Below, one piece after another: positions 41,412 through 49,458 of a stretch of DNA of 64,000 bases (position 1 is its first letter; each line of letters starts with the position of its first letter). The stretch is from the NCBI GenBank assembly GCA_038239345.1, contig JBBSEX010000006.1:186001-250000 (forward strand), written 5' to 3'. Both the position numbers and the translations under genes were made by a program. The notes under the pieces were generated by a model. It was given only the letters and a program-made list of their open reading frames with translations. It did no database searches and had not been told where the DNA came from. Source of the stretch: JBBSEX01 sp038239345. GTDB taxonomy: Bacteria; Acidobacteriota; Terriglobia; Bryobacterales; Bryobacteraceae.

Positions 41412-42116
41412 ATGAAGGTCCTTGTTATTGGAGCTGCGGGAAAGAGCGGTAGGGTTGTTGTCGAGCAGGCCCTTGCCGCCGGCCATGATGTCACCGCCTT
41501 TGTCCACAAGGCTGAGGGCTATTTACCAGACTCGGGTGTGCGCGTTGTCGAGGGCGATGCTACAGACCGGTCCGCAATGGATTCGGCCATGCTCGGGCAA
41601 GATGCCGTGATCGACACGATAGGCGGCAAGAATCCGTTGAAGGCCACGACGCTTGAAGCAAGCGCCGCCGCGACCATCACTGCCTCTATGCAGTCAAGCG
41701 GAGTTCGCCGCCTCCTGGTCATTTCAATGATTGGCGAAGGAGAGAGCGTGGCGAATACGAACTGGTGGGAGCGCCTGCTCCTGTCGACACTCCTGAGAGC
41801 CGAGATGAAGGACAAGGCAGCTATGGAAGCGATTGTGGATGCAAGTGGCCTCGACTGGATTATCGTTCGCCCACCGTTTCTCAACGATGATCCAGGTACG
41901 GGAGACATTCACGTCTTCTCTGCTGAAACCGGAGAGACTGCTCATAAGCTGACTCGTGCCGTTGATCGGATTGTGGGACAGGCAACATTGACGCCGGTTG
42001 CGGGGTGGGGCGGGAGGGAAATGTTTGTCGGCGAAGAAGAAGATGCGCTGCTGGATGAGAACGGAAAGATGTCGTGGATCCTGCGGCGGCAGACGGAATT
42101 TCACGTCGTGCAGTGA
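41412..42116 (+). CDS. NAD(P)-binding Rossmann protein (NmrA/atypical SDR) with aberrant C terminus
   Basis: A 234-residue protein. The N-terminal nucleotide-binding motif is GAAGKSGRVVVEQALAAGHD, followed by VVEGDATD, VISMIGEGESV and the GLDWIIVRPPFL block of NAD(P)H-binding SDR_a5-type proteins. Up to TAHKLTRA (about residue 184) it follows the family; the expected ending (ADLADFMVQQL-like) is missing and replaced by VDRIVGQATLTPVAGWGGRE...EFHVVQ. The change may mark a recombination point near 41965. The Rossmann core looks intact. The end overlaps a longer frame of the next gene. Confidence 0.8.
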   Translation: MKVLVIGAAGKSGRVVVEQALAAGHDVTAFVHKAEGYLPDSGVRVVEGDATDRSAMDSAMLGQDAVIDTIGGKNPLKATTLEASAAATITASMQSSGVRRLLVISMIGEGESVANTNWWERLLLSTLLRAEMKDKAAMEAIVDASGLDWIIVRPPFLNDDPGTGDIHVFSAETGETAHKLTRAVDRIVGQATLTPVAGWGGREMFVGEEEDALLDENGKMSWILRRQTEFHVVQ

Positions 42117-42175
42117 GCTTCGTTTCCAACGGCCCGAGGAAGGGACTCTGGTATCGTGGAGTCGGAGGAAGACGG

Positions 42176-43297
42176 GTGGTACGGCCGGATCAAGGAAACA
42201 TACAGACTGCGGCGGCGGGGACCGTAGGCGGATTTCGCCTGTTCGGCGTGCCAATTCGTCTGCATTTTACCTTTATTCTGCTGGTGGTTTATTTGCTGGT
42301 GACTGGAATGAGCGACCGCCAATCGAGTTGGATGTATATCATTTACATCCTGGCGCTATTCGCTTCCGTGCTGGCGCATGAGTTGGCGCACGCCTTTGTG
42401 GCTTCGCGTTATGGCGTAAAAACTTTAGAGATCGTGATGTTCCCCATTGGCGGAGTGGCGCGGATGGATCGCGGGTTGCGGCCGACCGAAGAGATTTGGA
42501 CGGCGCTGGCCGGTCCGATGGCGAACGTGGCGATCGCTTCGTTAATATTGGCGCTTCTTTATTACGGGACGGCATGGTTAAACATCAGCGATCTGGCGCG
42601 TCCGACGGATTCAAATCTGGCGCAGAGGCTGGCATTAGGGAATTTAATTTTGGCGGCATTCAATTTAATTCCGGCATTCCCAATGGATGGCGGACGCCTG
42701 TTGCGAGCGATCCTTTCGCGATTCAAGCCGGAAGATGAAGCTACCCGGATCGCCGCCTGGGCCGGCCGGATGCTGGCGATCAGCATGGGGCTTTACGGCT
42801 TGCTCTCGGGCTTCTTCATGCTGGTGTTCGTGGCATTTTTCGTTTATCTGGGAGCGGCTCAGGAGAGCGCCGCGGCGATGGGGCGTTCGCTGACAAATGG
42901 AATCCCGGTACGAGCGGCGATGATGAGCGAGTATCACACGCTGGGCCACGGCAATACGATTCGCGATGCGGCAAACCTGCTGCTGGCGACATCGCAACAG
43001 GATTTCCCGGTCACCCATGGCGATCAGGTAGTGGGCTTTCTGGGACGTAATTCCCTGCTCCGGGCGTTGGCGAATCAGGGCGTGGAAGCGTACGTGGCGG
43101 GAGCTATGGACCGGGAGTTTCTGGCCATTGAACCGGACATGGACCTGGCCGCGGTGCTGCCTTTGATGACCCAATCCGGCACCTGCGCGTTGGTGATGGA
43201 TGGAGACAAATTGGTGGGCTTATTAACTACCGAAAATCTCTCGCAGTTTTTGTTGTTGCGCAGATTTGGTGTCCAGCCAATCGCGGTTAAGGCCTGA
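42176..43297 (+). CDS. Site-2 protease (M50) with CBS domains
   Basis: A 373-residue intramembrane zinc metalloprotease. GTG 42176 is chosen (GGAGGAA five bases upstream); the earlier ATG 42074 overlaps the previous gene. It has VLAHELAHAFVA (HExxH), the FPIGGVAR turn and IPAFPMDGGR (the conserved Asp ligand), within about six helices. Residues ~245-370 form a CBS pair (VRAAMMSEYHTLGHG; AGAMDREFLAIEPDMDL), a regulatory adenosyl-ligand module typical of this subgroup. Its substrate is not known. Confidence 0.92.
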   Translation: MVRPDQGNIQTAAAGTVGGFRLFGVPIRLHFTFILLVVYLLVTGMSDRQSSWMYIIYILALFASVLAHELAHAFVASRYGVKTLEIVMFPIGGVARMDRGLRPTEEIWTALAGPMANVAIASLILALLYYGTAWLNISDLARPTDSNLAQRLALGNLILAAFNLIPAFPMDGGRLLRAILSRFKPEDEATRIAAWAGRMLAISMGLYGLLSGFFMLVFVAFFVYLGAAQESAAAMGRSLTNGIPVRAAMMSEYHTLGHGNTIRDAANLLLATSQQDFPVTHGDQVVGFLGRNSLLRALANQGVEAYVAGAMDREFLAIEPDMDLAAVLPLMTQSGTCALVMDGDKLVGLLTTENLSQFLLLRRFGVQPIAVKA

Positions 43298-43301
43298 GGG
43301 C

Positions 43302-44036
43302 CTACTGCATGTGCAATCCGCCGTTCACATCAAGGACGTGACCGGTGATGTATCCCGCGCCTTCACTGGCGAGAAAAACCACGGCGGCGGCGATGTCCTC
43401 AGCTTTACCGAAACGGCGCAGCGGTATATGAGCGAGCATATTCTCTTTCAGCTCCCCGGCGAGGTCTTCGGTCATATCAGTTTCAACGAAGCCGGGCGCC
43501 ACAGCGTTAACGGTGATATTGCGCGTGGACATCTCCTGCGCCAGGGCCTTGGTCAAGCCGATGAGTCCGGCTTTCGAGGCAACGTAATTCGATTGCCCGG
43601 GATTTCCCGTTTGTCCCACGACCGACGAGATATTAATGATCCGGCCCCATCTTTCCCGCATCATTCCCTGTAGAACTTGTTGTGTGCAGAGAAAGGCGCC
43701 GGTGAGGTTCGTGGTCAGCACTTGATCCCAATCGTCCTTCTTCATGCGAAGGGCAAGGCCATCGCGGGTGATGCCGGCGTTGTTCACCAGAATGTCGATG
43801 CGTCCGAAATCCTTGGCGGCGGCGAAGGCTTCCTTGACCGAATCCTGCGAGTTGACATTCATCGGGACGGCGAAGGCTTCGCGGCCTTGATCGCGGATCT
43901 GGGTGGCCAGCTCATCCAGCCGTTCGATATCGCGCGACGCGATTACCACGCGGACTCCGGCTTCGGAGAGAGCCAAGGCACAAGCCTTACCGATGCCTCT
44001 ACTGGCGCCGGTTACGAAAGCAGTACGGTTTGTCAT
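43302..44036 (-). CDS. fabG: 3-oxoacyl-ACP reductase FabG
   Basis: A 244-residue NADPH-dependent short-chain dehydrogenase of fatty-acid elongation. It has TGASRGIGKA (cofactor), NNAGITRDGL, IINISSVVGQTGNPGQSNYV (catalytic Ser), YVASKAG (Tyr-x3-Lys) and VAPGFVETDM. Length and all motifs match FabG very well. It is not within a fab operon here. Convergent with the site-2 protease gene. Confidence 0.93.
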   Translation of the reverse strand: MTNRTAFVTGASRGIGKACALALSEAGVRVVIASRDIERLDELATQIRDQGREAFAVPMNVNSQDSVKEAFAAAKDFGRIDILVNNAGITRDGLALRMKKDDWDQVLTTNLTGAFLCTQQVLQGMMRERWGRIINISSVVGQTGNPGQSNYVASKAGLIGLTKALAQEMSTRNITVNAVAPGFVETDMTEDLAGELKENMLAHIPLRRFGKAEDIAAAVVFLASEGAGYITGHVLDVNGGLHMQ

Positions 44037-44078
44037 ACGATCTTCAATGATAGTAAAAGTTAAGGTTCCCTTGCGAAT

Positions 44079-45527
44079 ATGGCCTATTCCGACCTGAGAG
44101 AGTTTATCAAAGCATTAGAGAAGAACGGTGAGTTGAAGCGCATCCCGTTTGAAGTCGATCCACGATTTGAGATGACTGAGTTTGCCGATCGGGCCGTGAA
44201 GAGCGGCGGTCCGGCGCTGCTGTTTGAGAAGCCCAAGGGATACGGCGTTCCGGTATTGCTGAACGGCTTCGCCAGCGCCCGAAAGATGGAGATTGCGCTG
44301 GAGGTGGGTTCGGTAAACGAGATCGCCAAACGGATCTCGGAGTATCTGGAAATGCGCATGCCGGAAGGCTTGCTGGGCAAGTTGAAGATGCTTCCGAAAC
44401 TTGCCGAGATGGGCGCGTTCTTTCCGAAGATCGTCTCCGATGGACCTTGCAAGGAAGTAATCCGCAAGGATAATTTCTCGCTCAAGGAATTCCCGATTCT
44501 AACTTGCTGGCCGCAGGATGGCGGACCGTTTATAACACTGCCGATGGTGTTTTCAAAGAATCCCGAAACGGGCAAACGGAACTGCGGGATGTATCGGATG
44601 CAGGTGTACGACGAGCGCACGACGGGGATGCACTGGCAGACCCACAAGCAAGGCGCGGAGCATTACCGGCGGCGGGTGAAGGCAGGCAAGCAGACGCGAA
44701 TGGATGTCAGCGTCGCCATTGGATCAGACCCGCCAACGATGTATTCGGCTATCCTGCCGCTGCCGCCGGATCTGGACGAAATGATGATCTCCGGGTTCAT
44801 CCGCGGCAAGCCGGTGGAGATGGTGAAGTGCGAAACGAACGACATCGAAGTTCCGGCTAATTCGGAAATCGTACTGGAAGGCTATGTCGAGTTAGGCGAG
44901 CTGCGGACAGAAGGTCCGTTCGGCGATCACACGGGATTTTATTCGCTGGAAGACGAGTACCCGGTGTTCCACGTGACGTGTATCACGCATCGCAAGAATC
45001 CAATTTATGCGACGACCATAGTGGGTCCGCCGCCGATGGAAGACTTCTACATGGGCAAGGCGATCGAGCGAATATTTCTGCCGCTGATGCGCTTGCAGTT
45101 GCCCGAAGTTCGCGATATCTGCATGCCGGCCGAGGGCATTTTCCATAACTTGATTTTGATCTCCATCAGAAAGTCGTATCCGCTGCATGCGCGTAAAGTA
45201 ATGCATGCGATTTGGGGATTGGGCCAGGCGATGTTTTCCAAATGCATCGTGGTGGTGGATGAAGATGTCGACGTGCAGAACGTCAGCGAGGTGGCGTGGA
45301 AGGCGCTGAACAATATCGATCCGGAACGCGATATTCAGTTTGTGATGGGTCCTGTGGATTCGCTAGATCATGCCAGCCGGCTGCCGAATTTCGGTTCGAA
45401 GATGGGTATCGATGCGACGCGGAAGTGGAAAGAAGAAGGCTTCGTCAGGCCTTGGCCGGATGTGATCACGATGCCCACCGACGTGAAGAAACGGGTGGAT
45501 GAATTGTGGAAGAAGGCCGGTCTTTAG
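44079..45527 (+). CDS. ubiD: UbiD-family decarboxylase
   Basis: A 482-residue prenylated-FMN-dependent decarboxylase, likely acting on an aromatic acid in quinone synthesis (ubiquinone or menaquinone pathway). It shows SDLREFIKALEKNGELKRIP at the start, RMDVSVAIGSDPP, EGPFGDHTGFYSLEDEYPVF with the catalytic Glu region, and TTIVGPPPMEDFYMGKAIER. The UbiX partner that makes the cofactor is not in the window. Its stop overlaps that of the convergent TonB receptor. Confidence 0.9.
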   Translation: MAYSDLREFIKALEKNGELKRIPFEVDPRFEMTEFADRAVKSGGPALLFEKPKGYGVPVLLNGFASARKMEIALEVGSVNEIAKRISEYLEMRMPEGLLGKLKMLPKLAEMGAFFPKIVSDGPCKEVIRKDNFSLKEFPILTCWPQDGGPFITLPMVFSKNPETGKRNCGMYRMQVYDERTTGMHWQTHKQGAEHYRRRVKAGKQTRMDVSVAIGSDPPTMYSAILPLPPDLDEMMISGFIRGKPVEMVKCETNDIEVPANSEIVLEGYVELGELRTEGPFGDHTGFYSLEDEYPVFHVTCITHRKNPIYATTIVGPPPMEDFYMGKAIERIFLPLMRLQLPEVRDICMPAEGIFHNLILISIRKSYPLHARKVMHAIWGLGQAMFSKCIVVVDEDVDVQNVSEVAWKALNNIDPERDIQFVMGPVDSLDHASRLPNFGSKMGIDATRKWKEEGFVRPWPDVITMPTDVKKRVDELWKKAGL

Positions 45528-47491
45528 CGGCTATCCCAGCGAATGCCGGCTCGCCAGAGACGCGGCGGGCCGATGTTTGGCGTGGGGCTGAAGGCGACCA
45601 GATACGTGCGGTCGAGTAGGTTCTCAAATGACAGGCTGGCCGAGACGTGGTTTAGCAAGCCTTGGCGCACGACTAATTGCGCGGTGGCAAATCCGGGTAG
45701 ACGAAACTGATTGCGATCGTCGTCGAATTGGAGCGAATAGCCCCGCACTCCGGCCGATGCAAAGGTTCGCTTCCACTGATAGGTTACCTGGCCCGAGCCC
45801 TGATGCTTGGGAACCTGGGGAAGCAGGGGTCCGGTGACCAGAGCGGAATCGACGAACAGATAACTGGCCTCGCCTTGCAACTGTTTCCAATTTTGGCGAA
45901 CTTGAAATTCAACGCCACGGCTCAGCGCGTCCGCAGCGTTCTGGCGTTGACGGAGAATCGAATTGCCGGTAGTGCTGAGGGTGACGTTGCTGATCAGATC
46001 TTTCAGCGAATTGCGAAACACGGTGATGCTGGCGCGGTGCGATTCGCCGACGAAATCCACGCCCGCTTCGGCACCGAAGAGCGTTTCCTGACGAAGCAGC
46101 GGGTTGGCCTGGGTGAGCGCGTTACCCTGCCTGAAATCGCGATAGAGCTCATTCAAGGTGGGTGAGCGAAAACTGCGGTTGATGGATGCACGGGCGCGGA
46201 TCCAGCGCTGTTCGATGGTCAGTCCAGCACTGGGGCTGAAGAATGTCCGGTCAAGTCCGGTGAAGGTATGGCGGGCGCCGGCGAAGAATTGCGCGGGACC
46301 GAGGCGAACGTCGAACTGGCCGAAAACGCCGTGTTCGAGCAGCGTTCCACCGCCAACCTTGCGGCCGGTGGGAAACGATTGATCGGTACTGTAGCCTTCG
46401 ACGCGCTGCACGTCGGCTCCGGCGAGCAAATGCCAATTGCGTTCCGAGCGGCGCCAGTAGGCGGCGGCACCCTCGGTCTCCGACGGCACGGTTTGGAGCG
46501 ATGTGAGCCGCTCTGTATTGCGATCCGCCGCGACGGCTGAGAATGACGCGCGAAATTCCTCGCGCGTGTGATAAGCCAGCACCGAAATAACGTCGTGCGC
46601 GAATTCGCGTTCGTAGTGCGCGGCCAGAGTTCCCAAGCTGGTGGAATTGCGCTGGGCCACTGTGCCGTTGCCGCGATCTTCGGCGAGAATATCCAATTTG
46701 AAGAAGAGACGCTGCGTGGCTTCTAAATAATCGAACCGCGCGGCACCGGCGACGAAGCGAACATTCGCCAGTTGATCGGCGGCCCCACGCAGATTGCCAG
46801 GGACGATGAAATAGCCGTCGGTACTGAAGGCCCGCACTTGGGCCGATGCAGCGAAATCCCGCCAGCCCTGGGACGCCGACGCTTCCAGTTCGTGCGTGTT
46901 ATTGGAACCACCCTCATAGCTGAAGTCATAGCGCGAAGGCCGGGTTTCGCGGGAGAACAAACCGACGGATCCGCCCATCGCCAGATCGCCAAAGAGGCTG
47001 GTGGCGGCACTCCGTGTTACCTCGACGCGCTCCAGTTGATCGGGCGCGACGCGGGTCCAATAAACCCATCCGCCAAAAGGATCGTTAATCGGGATGCCGT
47101 CCCACAGCACCAGCGTGCGGCTGGCGCCAGTGGACCCGATGCCACGCAAGGAGACGCCCTGCGTAGTGGGATTGGCAACCAGACTGGACGACCGGCGAAA
47201 CAGGCTGAAGCCGGGGAGCACGCGCAGACGATCATCGAGATTGATTCCCGGCAGCTGCTGCAGTTCCTTTTCGCTGAAGGTAGTAATCGAAGCCGGAGCA
47301 TCAGCGGTTATCTTTTCGCTGACGGTGATGGAGGTCTTAATCGGTTCCGGTGTCTGTTGGGCTGACGCTATCGGGGGCATTGGCAAAAGCGTCAAGACCA
47401 AGCAGCCGGCCGCCGCGGCTGGCGGTCCAACCAAGCGCTTCCATCCGTTCGGGCGCCGCGCTGAATACGATTTGATAGCTGTTCGGATCAT
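45524..47491 (-). CDS. TonB-dependent outer-membrane receptor
   Basis: A 655-residue receptor. A signal-like segment (GCLVLTLLPMPPIASAQ) precedes a TonB-box region (KTSITVSEKI), the plug (~60-170; LPGINLDDRLRVLPGFSLFR, GVSLRGIGSTGASRTLVLWD, GIPINDPFGGW) and a 22-strand barrel ending near GIRWDSR. The start is uncertain: ATG 47491 overlaps the DUF58 gene by 155 bases on the same strand, and TTG in RLVGPP is a possible shorter alternative without a positive N-region. The similarity to BtuB/siderophore receptors is general; the substrate is not identified. Confidence 0.88.
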   Translation of the reverse strand: MIRTAIKSYSARRPNGWKRLVGPPAAAAGCLVLTLLPMPPIASAQQTPEPIKTSITVSEKITADAPASITTFSEKELQQLPGINLDDRLRVLPGFSLFRRSSSLVANPTTQGVSLRGIGSTGASRTLVLWDGIPINDPFGGWVYWTRVAPDQLERVEVTRSAATSLFGDLAMGGSVGLFSRETRPSRYDFSYEGGSNNTHELEASASQGWRDFAASAQVRAFSTDGYFIVPGNLRGAADQLANVRFVAGAARFDYLEATQRLFFKLDILAEDRGNGTVAQRNSTSLGTLAAHYEREFAHDVISVLAYHTREEFRASFSAVAADRNTERLTSLQTVPSETEGAAAYWRRSERNWHLLAGADVQRVEGYSTDQSFPTGRKVGGGTLLEHGVFGQFDVRLGPAQFFAGARHTFTGLDRTFFSPSAGLTIEQRWIRARASINRSFRSPTLNELYRDFRQGNALTQANPLLRQETLFGAEAGVDFVGESHRASITVFRNSLKDLISNVTLSTTGNSILRQRQNAADALSRGVEFQVRQNWKQLQGEASYLFVDSALVTGPLLPQVPKHQGSGQVTYQWKRTFASAGVRGYSLQFDDDRNQFRLPGFATAQLVVRQGLLNHVSASLSFENLLDRTYLVAFSPTPNIGPPRLWRAGIRWDSR

Positions 47492-48449
47492 CCGGTGCCG
47501 GCGGCGCCTTTCGCCGCGAGGGAGAAACCAGTGCTAAATATTTCAGGATAGTATAGACGTCGCCATCGCCCGGCAGAAGGATGTCGGCATCCTGCGAACG
47601 AAAACGCAGGCGCGCCCCACGCCTGGCGATTTCCCATGAAAGATAGGCACAGCAATCCACGGCGGATTCAAACCAGTCGGCACCTTCCGGCGGAATGTCG
47701 AGGTCAAGCAGAATCTCCACGCAGTTCTCTTCTTCACGCGTGAATTCGCGCACCTGCAAGTCGCCGGTGTGCGCTGTGGCCTTCCAATCGACATGGCGCG
47801 AACTCTCAAAAGCTTCATAAGGACGGATGCGGTAGAAATCGCTCCCACGCCCGCGAAACTGGGCTTCGATCTCGCCCGATAGCGAGGCGAGCAACTCCTC
47901 AAAATTCCCTCGAGGATCAATGGAAGGATAGATCACGATTTCACGGCGAAGCGTCACGTTCACCCGCCGTTCCATGAAGCCGAACGGGAAGCGGGTGGAG
48001 AATTGGAAGTTATTCTCCTGAAGTTCGCCGCGATGCGTGAAGAAGATATCGATGGAACTTTCCAGCGTTTCACCACCGGGGATGATGGGGTAATACAGTA
48101 TGGAATCGAGGCCCGTATCCAGCTCTCCGGTCAGGTGAATGGAAAACGAAGGCACGTAGAATTTCGTATTACGAAGAAGAATCCGAGCGGGAATTTTGCG
48201 GCCGGCTGTAAGATGCTCGGGCACGATGAAATCGACTTCGAGCCCGGCGAGCGACAGGCGGCTGATGAATCCCGAGACAAGAAAAGTGGAGATCATCGCG
48301 GCCAGAATCAGGAAGAGCAGGTTGTTGGCCGAGGCGAACGCGGCGAGTCCGATGAACAAAATGGTGACGGTGAACCAGAAGCCGATGCGGGTAATATGTT
48401 GGCGCATCCCGCTTTCGACGGCGATCTTCAGCTTGCGCCAGACGCTCAT
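47337..48449 (-). CDS. DUF58 domain-containing membrane protein
   Basis: A 370-residue protein. Start ATG 48449 (MSVWRKLKIAVES) is chosen; the frame beyond it is rich in Ser/Pro shadow sequence. Two hydrophobic helices (about 20-42 and 44-62) anchor it, followed by an Ig-like region and the DUF58 core (FYRIRPYEAFESSRHVDWKA, TAHTGDLQVREFTREEENCV). DUF58 proteins are usually coupled to MoxR ATPases in envelope stress or maturation; no MoxR is nearby. Confidence 0.9.
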   Translation of the reverse strand: MSVWRKLKIAVESGMRQHITRIGFWFTVTILFIGLAAFASANNLLFLILAAMISTFLVSGFISRLSLAGLEVDFIVPEHLTAGRKIPARILLRNTKFYVPSFSIHLTGELDTGLDSILYYPIIPGGETLESSIDIFFTHRGELQENNFQFSTRFPFGFMERRVNVTLRREIVIYPSIDPRGNFEELLASLSGEIEAQFRGRGSDFYRIRPYEAFESSRHVDWKATAHTGDLQVREFTREEENCVEILLDLDIPPEGADWFESAVDCCAYLSWEIARRGARLRFRSQDADILLPGDGDVYTILKYLALVSPSRRKAPPAPDDPNSYQIVFSAAPERMEALGWTASRGGRLLGLDAFANAPDSVSPTDTGTD

Positions 48450-48507
48450 GGATACCCCACTGATACCCCAGTTTCGCACGCGCGGTAAAGGCGTAGAATG
48501 AGGAACT

Positions 48508-49131
48508 ATGACAAGAATGTTTCTCGTCTCCCTGCTCTTCGTCGCGAGCATGCCCGGCGCCGAATGGAAGCAACTTTTCGACGGTAAAGATCTAAACGGA
48601 TGGCACCATGTCGGCCCCGGCGATATCACGGTCGACAACGGAATGCTAAAAACATCGGGCGGGATGGGCCTGCTGTGGTATGACGGGCAGAAGTTTGGCA
48701 ATACCACGCTGCGCGTTGTTTTCAAAACCACCGGCCCGACGGACAATTCCGGGGTGTACATTCGTTTGCCGGAGAAGCCGAAGGACCCATGGTATGGCGT
48801 CCACAACGGCTACGAAGTACAGATTGACGGAGCGGGTGACGATTGGCATTGCACCGGCGCCATCTATTCTCTGAGTAAGGCGATGAAGCGCACGCAGAAG
48901 CCGATGAACGAATGGAACACGATGGAAATCGCGCTCAACGGCGATAAGACCACGGTCACTTTGAACGGCGAAAAAGTGAACGAATTCACCGGAAGCCAGC
49001 AGGTGCCGGAGCGCAAGCAGTGGTATGAGCCGGTCCGTGGGCCACGCCCGGAATCGGGATATATCGGCCTGCAAAATCACGATGAGCGCACGACGATCTA
49101 TTTCAAGGAAGTCAGCGTACTGGCGCCGTAA
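48508..49131 (+). CDS. DUF1080 / 3-keto-disaccharide hydrolase-like secreted protein
   Basis: A 207-residue exported beta-jelly-roll protein. The signal peptide is RMFLVSLLFVASMPGA, followed by WKQLFDGKDLNGWHHVG, NSGVYIRLPEKP, GYEVQID and SGYIGLQNHD, all hallmarks of the 3-keto-disaccharide hydrolase (LamG-like) family, abundant in Acidobacteria and Planctomycetes. Members cleave 3-keto-glycosides made by Gfo/Idh-type oxidoreductases. A Tat-exported oxidoreductase of that superfamily lies ~10 kb away. Confidence 0.92.
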   Translation: MTRMFLVSLLFVASMPGAEWKQLFDGKDLNGWHHVGPGDITVDNGMLKTSGGMGLLWYDGQKFGNTTLRVVFKTTGPTDNSGVYIRLPEKPKDPWYGVHNGYEVQIDGAGDDWHCTGAIYSLSKAMKRTQKPMNEWNTMEIALNGDKTTVTLNGEKVNEFTGSQQVPERKQWYEPVRGPRPESGYIGLQNHDERTTIYFKEVSVLAP

Positions 49132-49202
49132 TTCGCAGAGCCTCAGCTTGGCCTCCCATTTGCTGGTAGAATCAACCCAGACAGTGGGAGGACTGTCTCG
49201 CG

Positions 49203-49430
49203 ATGCCTATTTTCGAATACCGTTGTGAAGATTGTGGGACTAAGTTTGAAAAGCTGATCCGCGGTGGCGGGGCTGAGTCGATTGCCTGTCCCTCCTGTGG
49301 TGACCAGCATTTGGCGCAGGAATTTTCGAGTTTTGCGGCCCACGCCGGTGGGGCGAAAGCACAACCGCAGTCATTTGGTTCGTGCCCTGGCGGGATGTGC
49401 CGGACACCTGACGTTTGCGGGCGCAATTAG
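49203..49430 (+). CDS. FmdB-type zinc-ribbon protein
   Basis: A 75-residue protein beginning MPIFEYRCEDCGTKFEKLI, then CPSC near 37: the FmdB zinc ribbon with two CxxC knuckles. The Gly/Ala/Gln-rich tail ends with extra Cys residues (SCPGGMCRTPDVCG). Small FmdB-type proteins are proposed regulators. It precedes the kinase gene by 28 bases on the same strand. Confidence 0.92.
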   Translation: MPIFEYRCEDCGTKFEKLIRGGGAESIACPSCGDQHLAQEFSSFAAHAGGAKAQPQSFGSCPGGMCRTPDVCGRN

Positions 49431-49458
49431 GGAATCCTAGACATTCTCTGTCTCCAAA

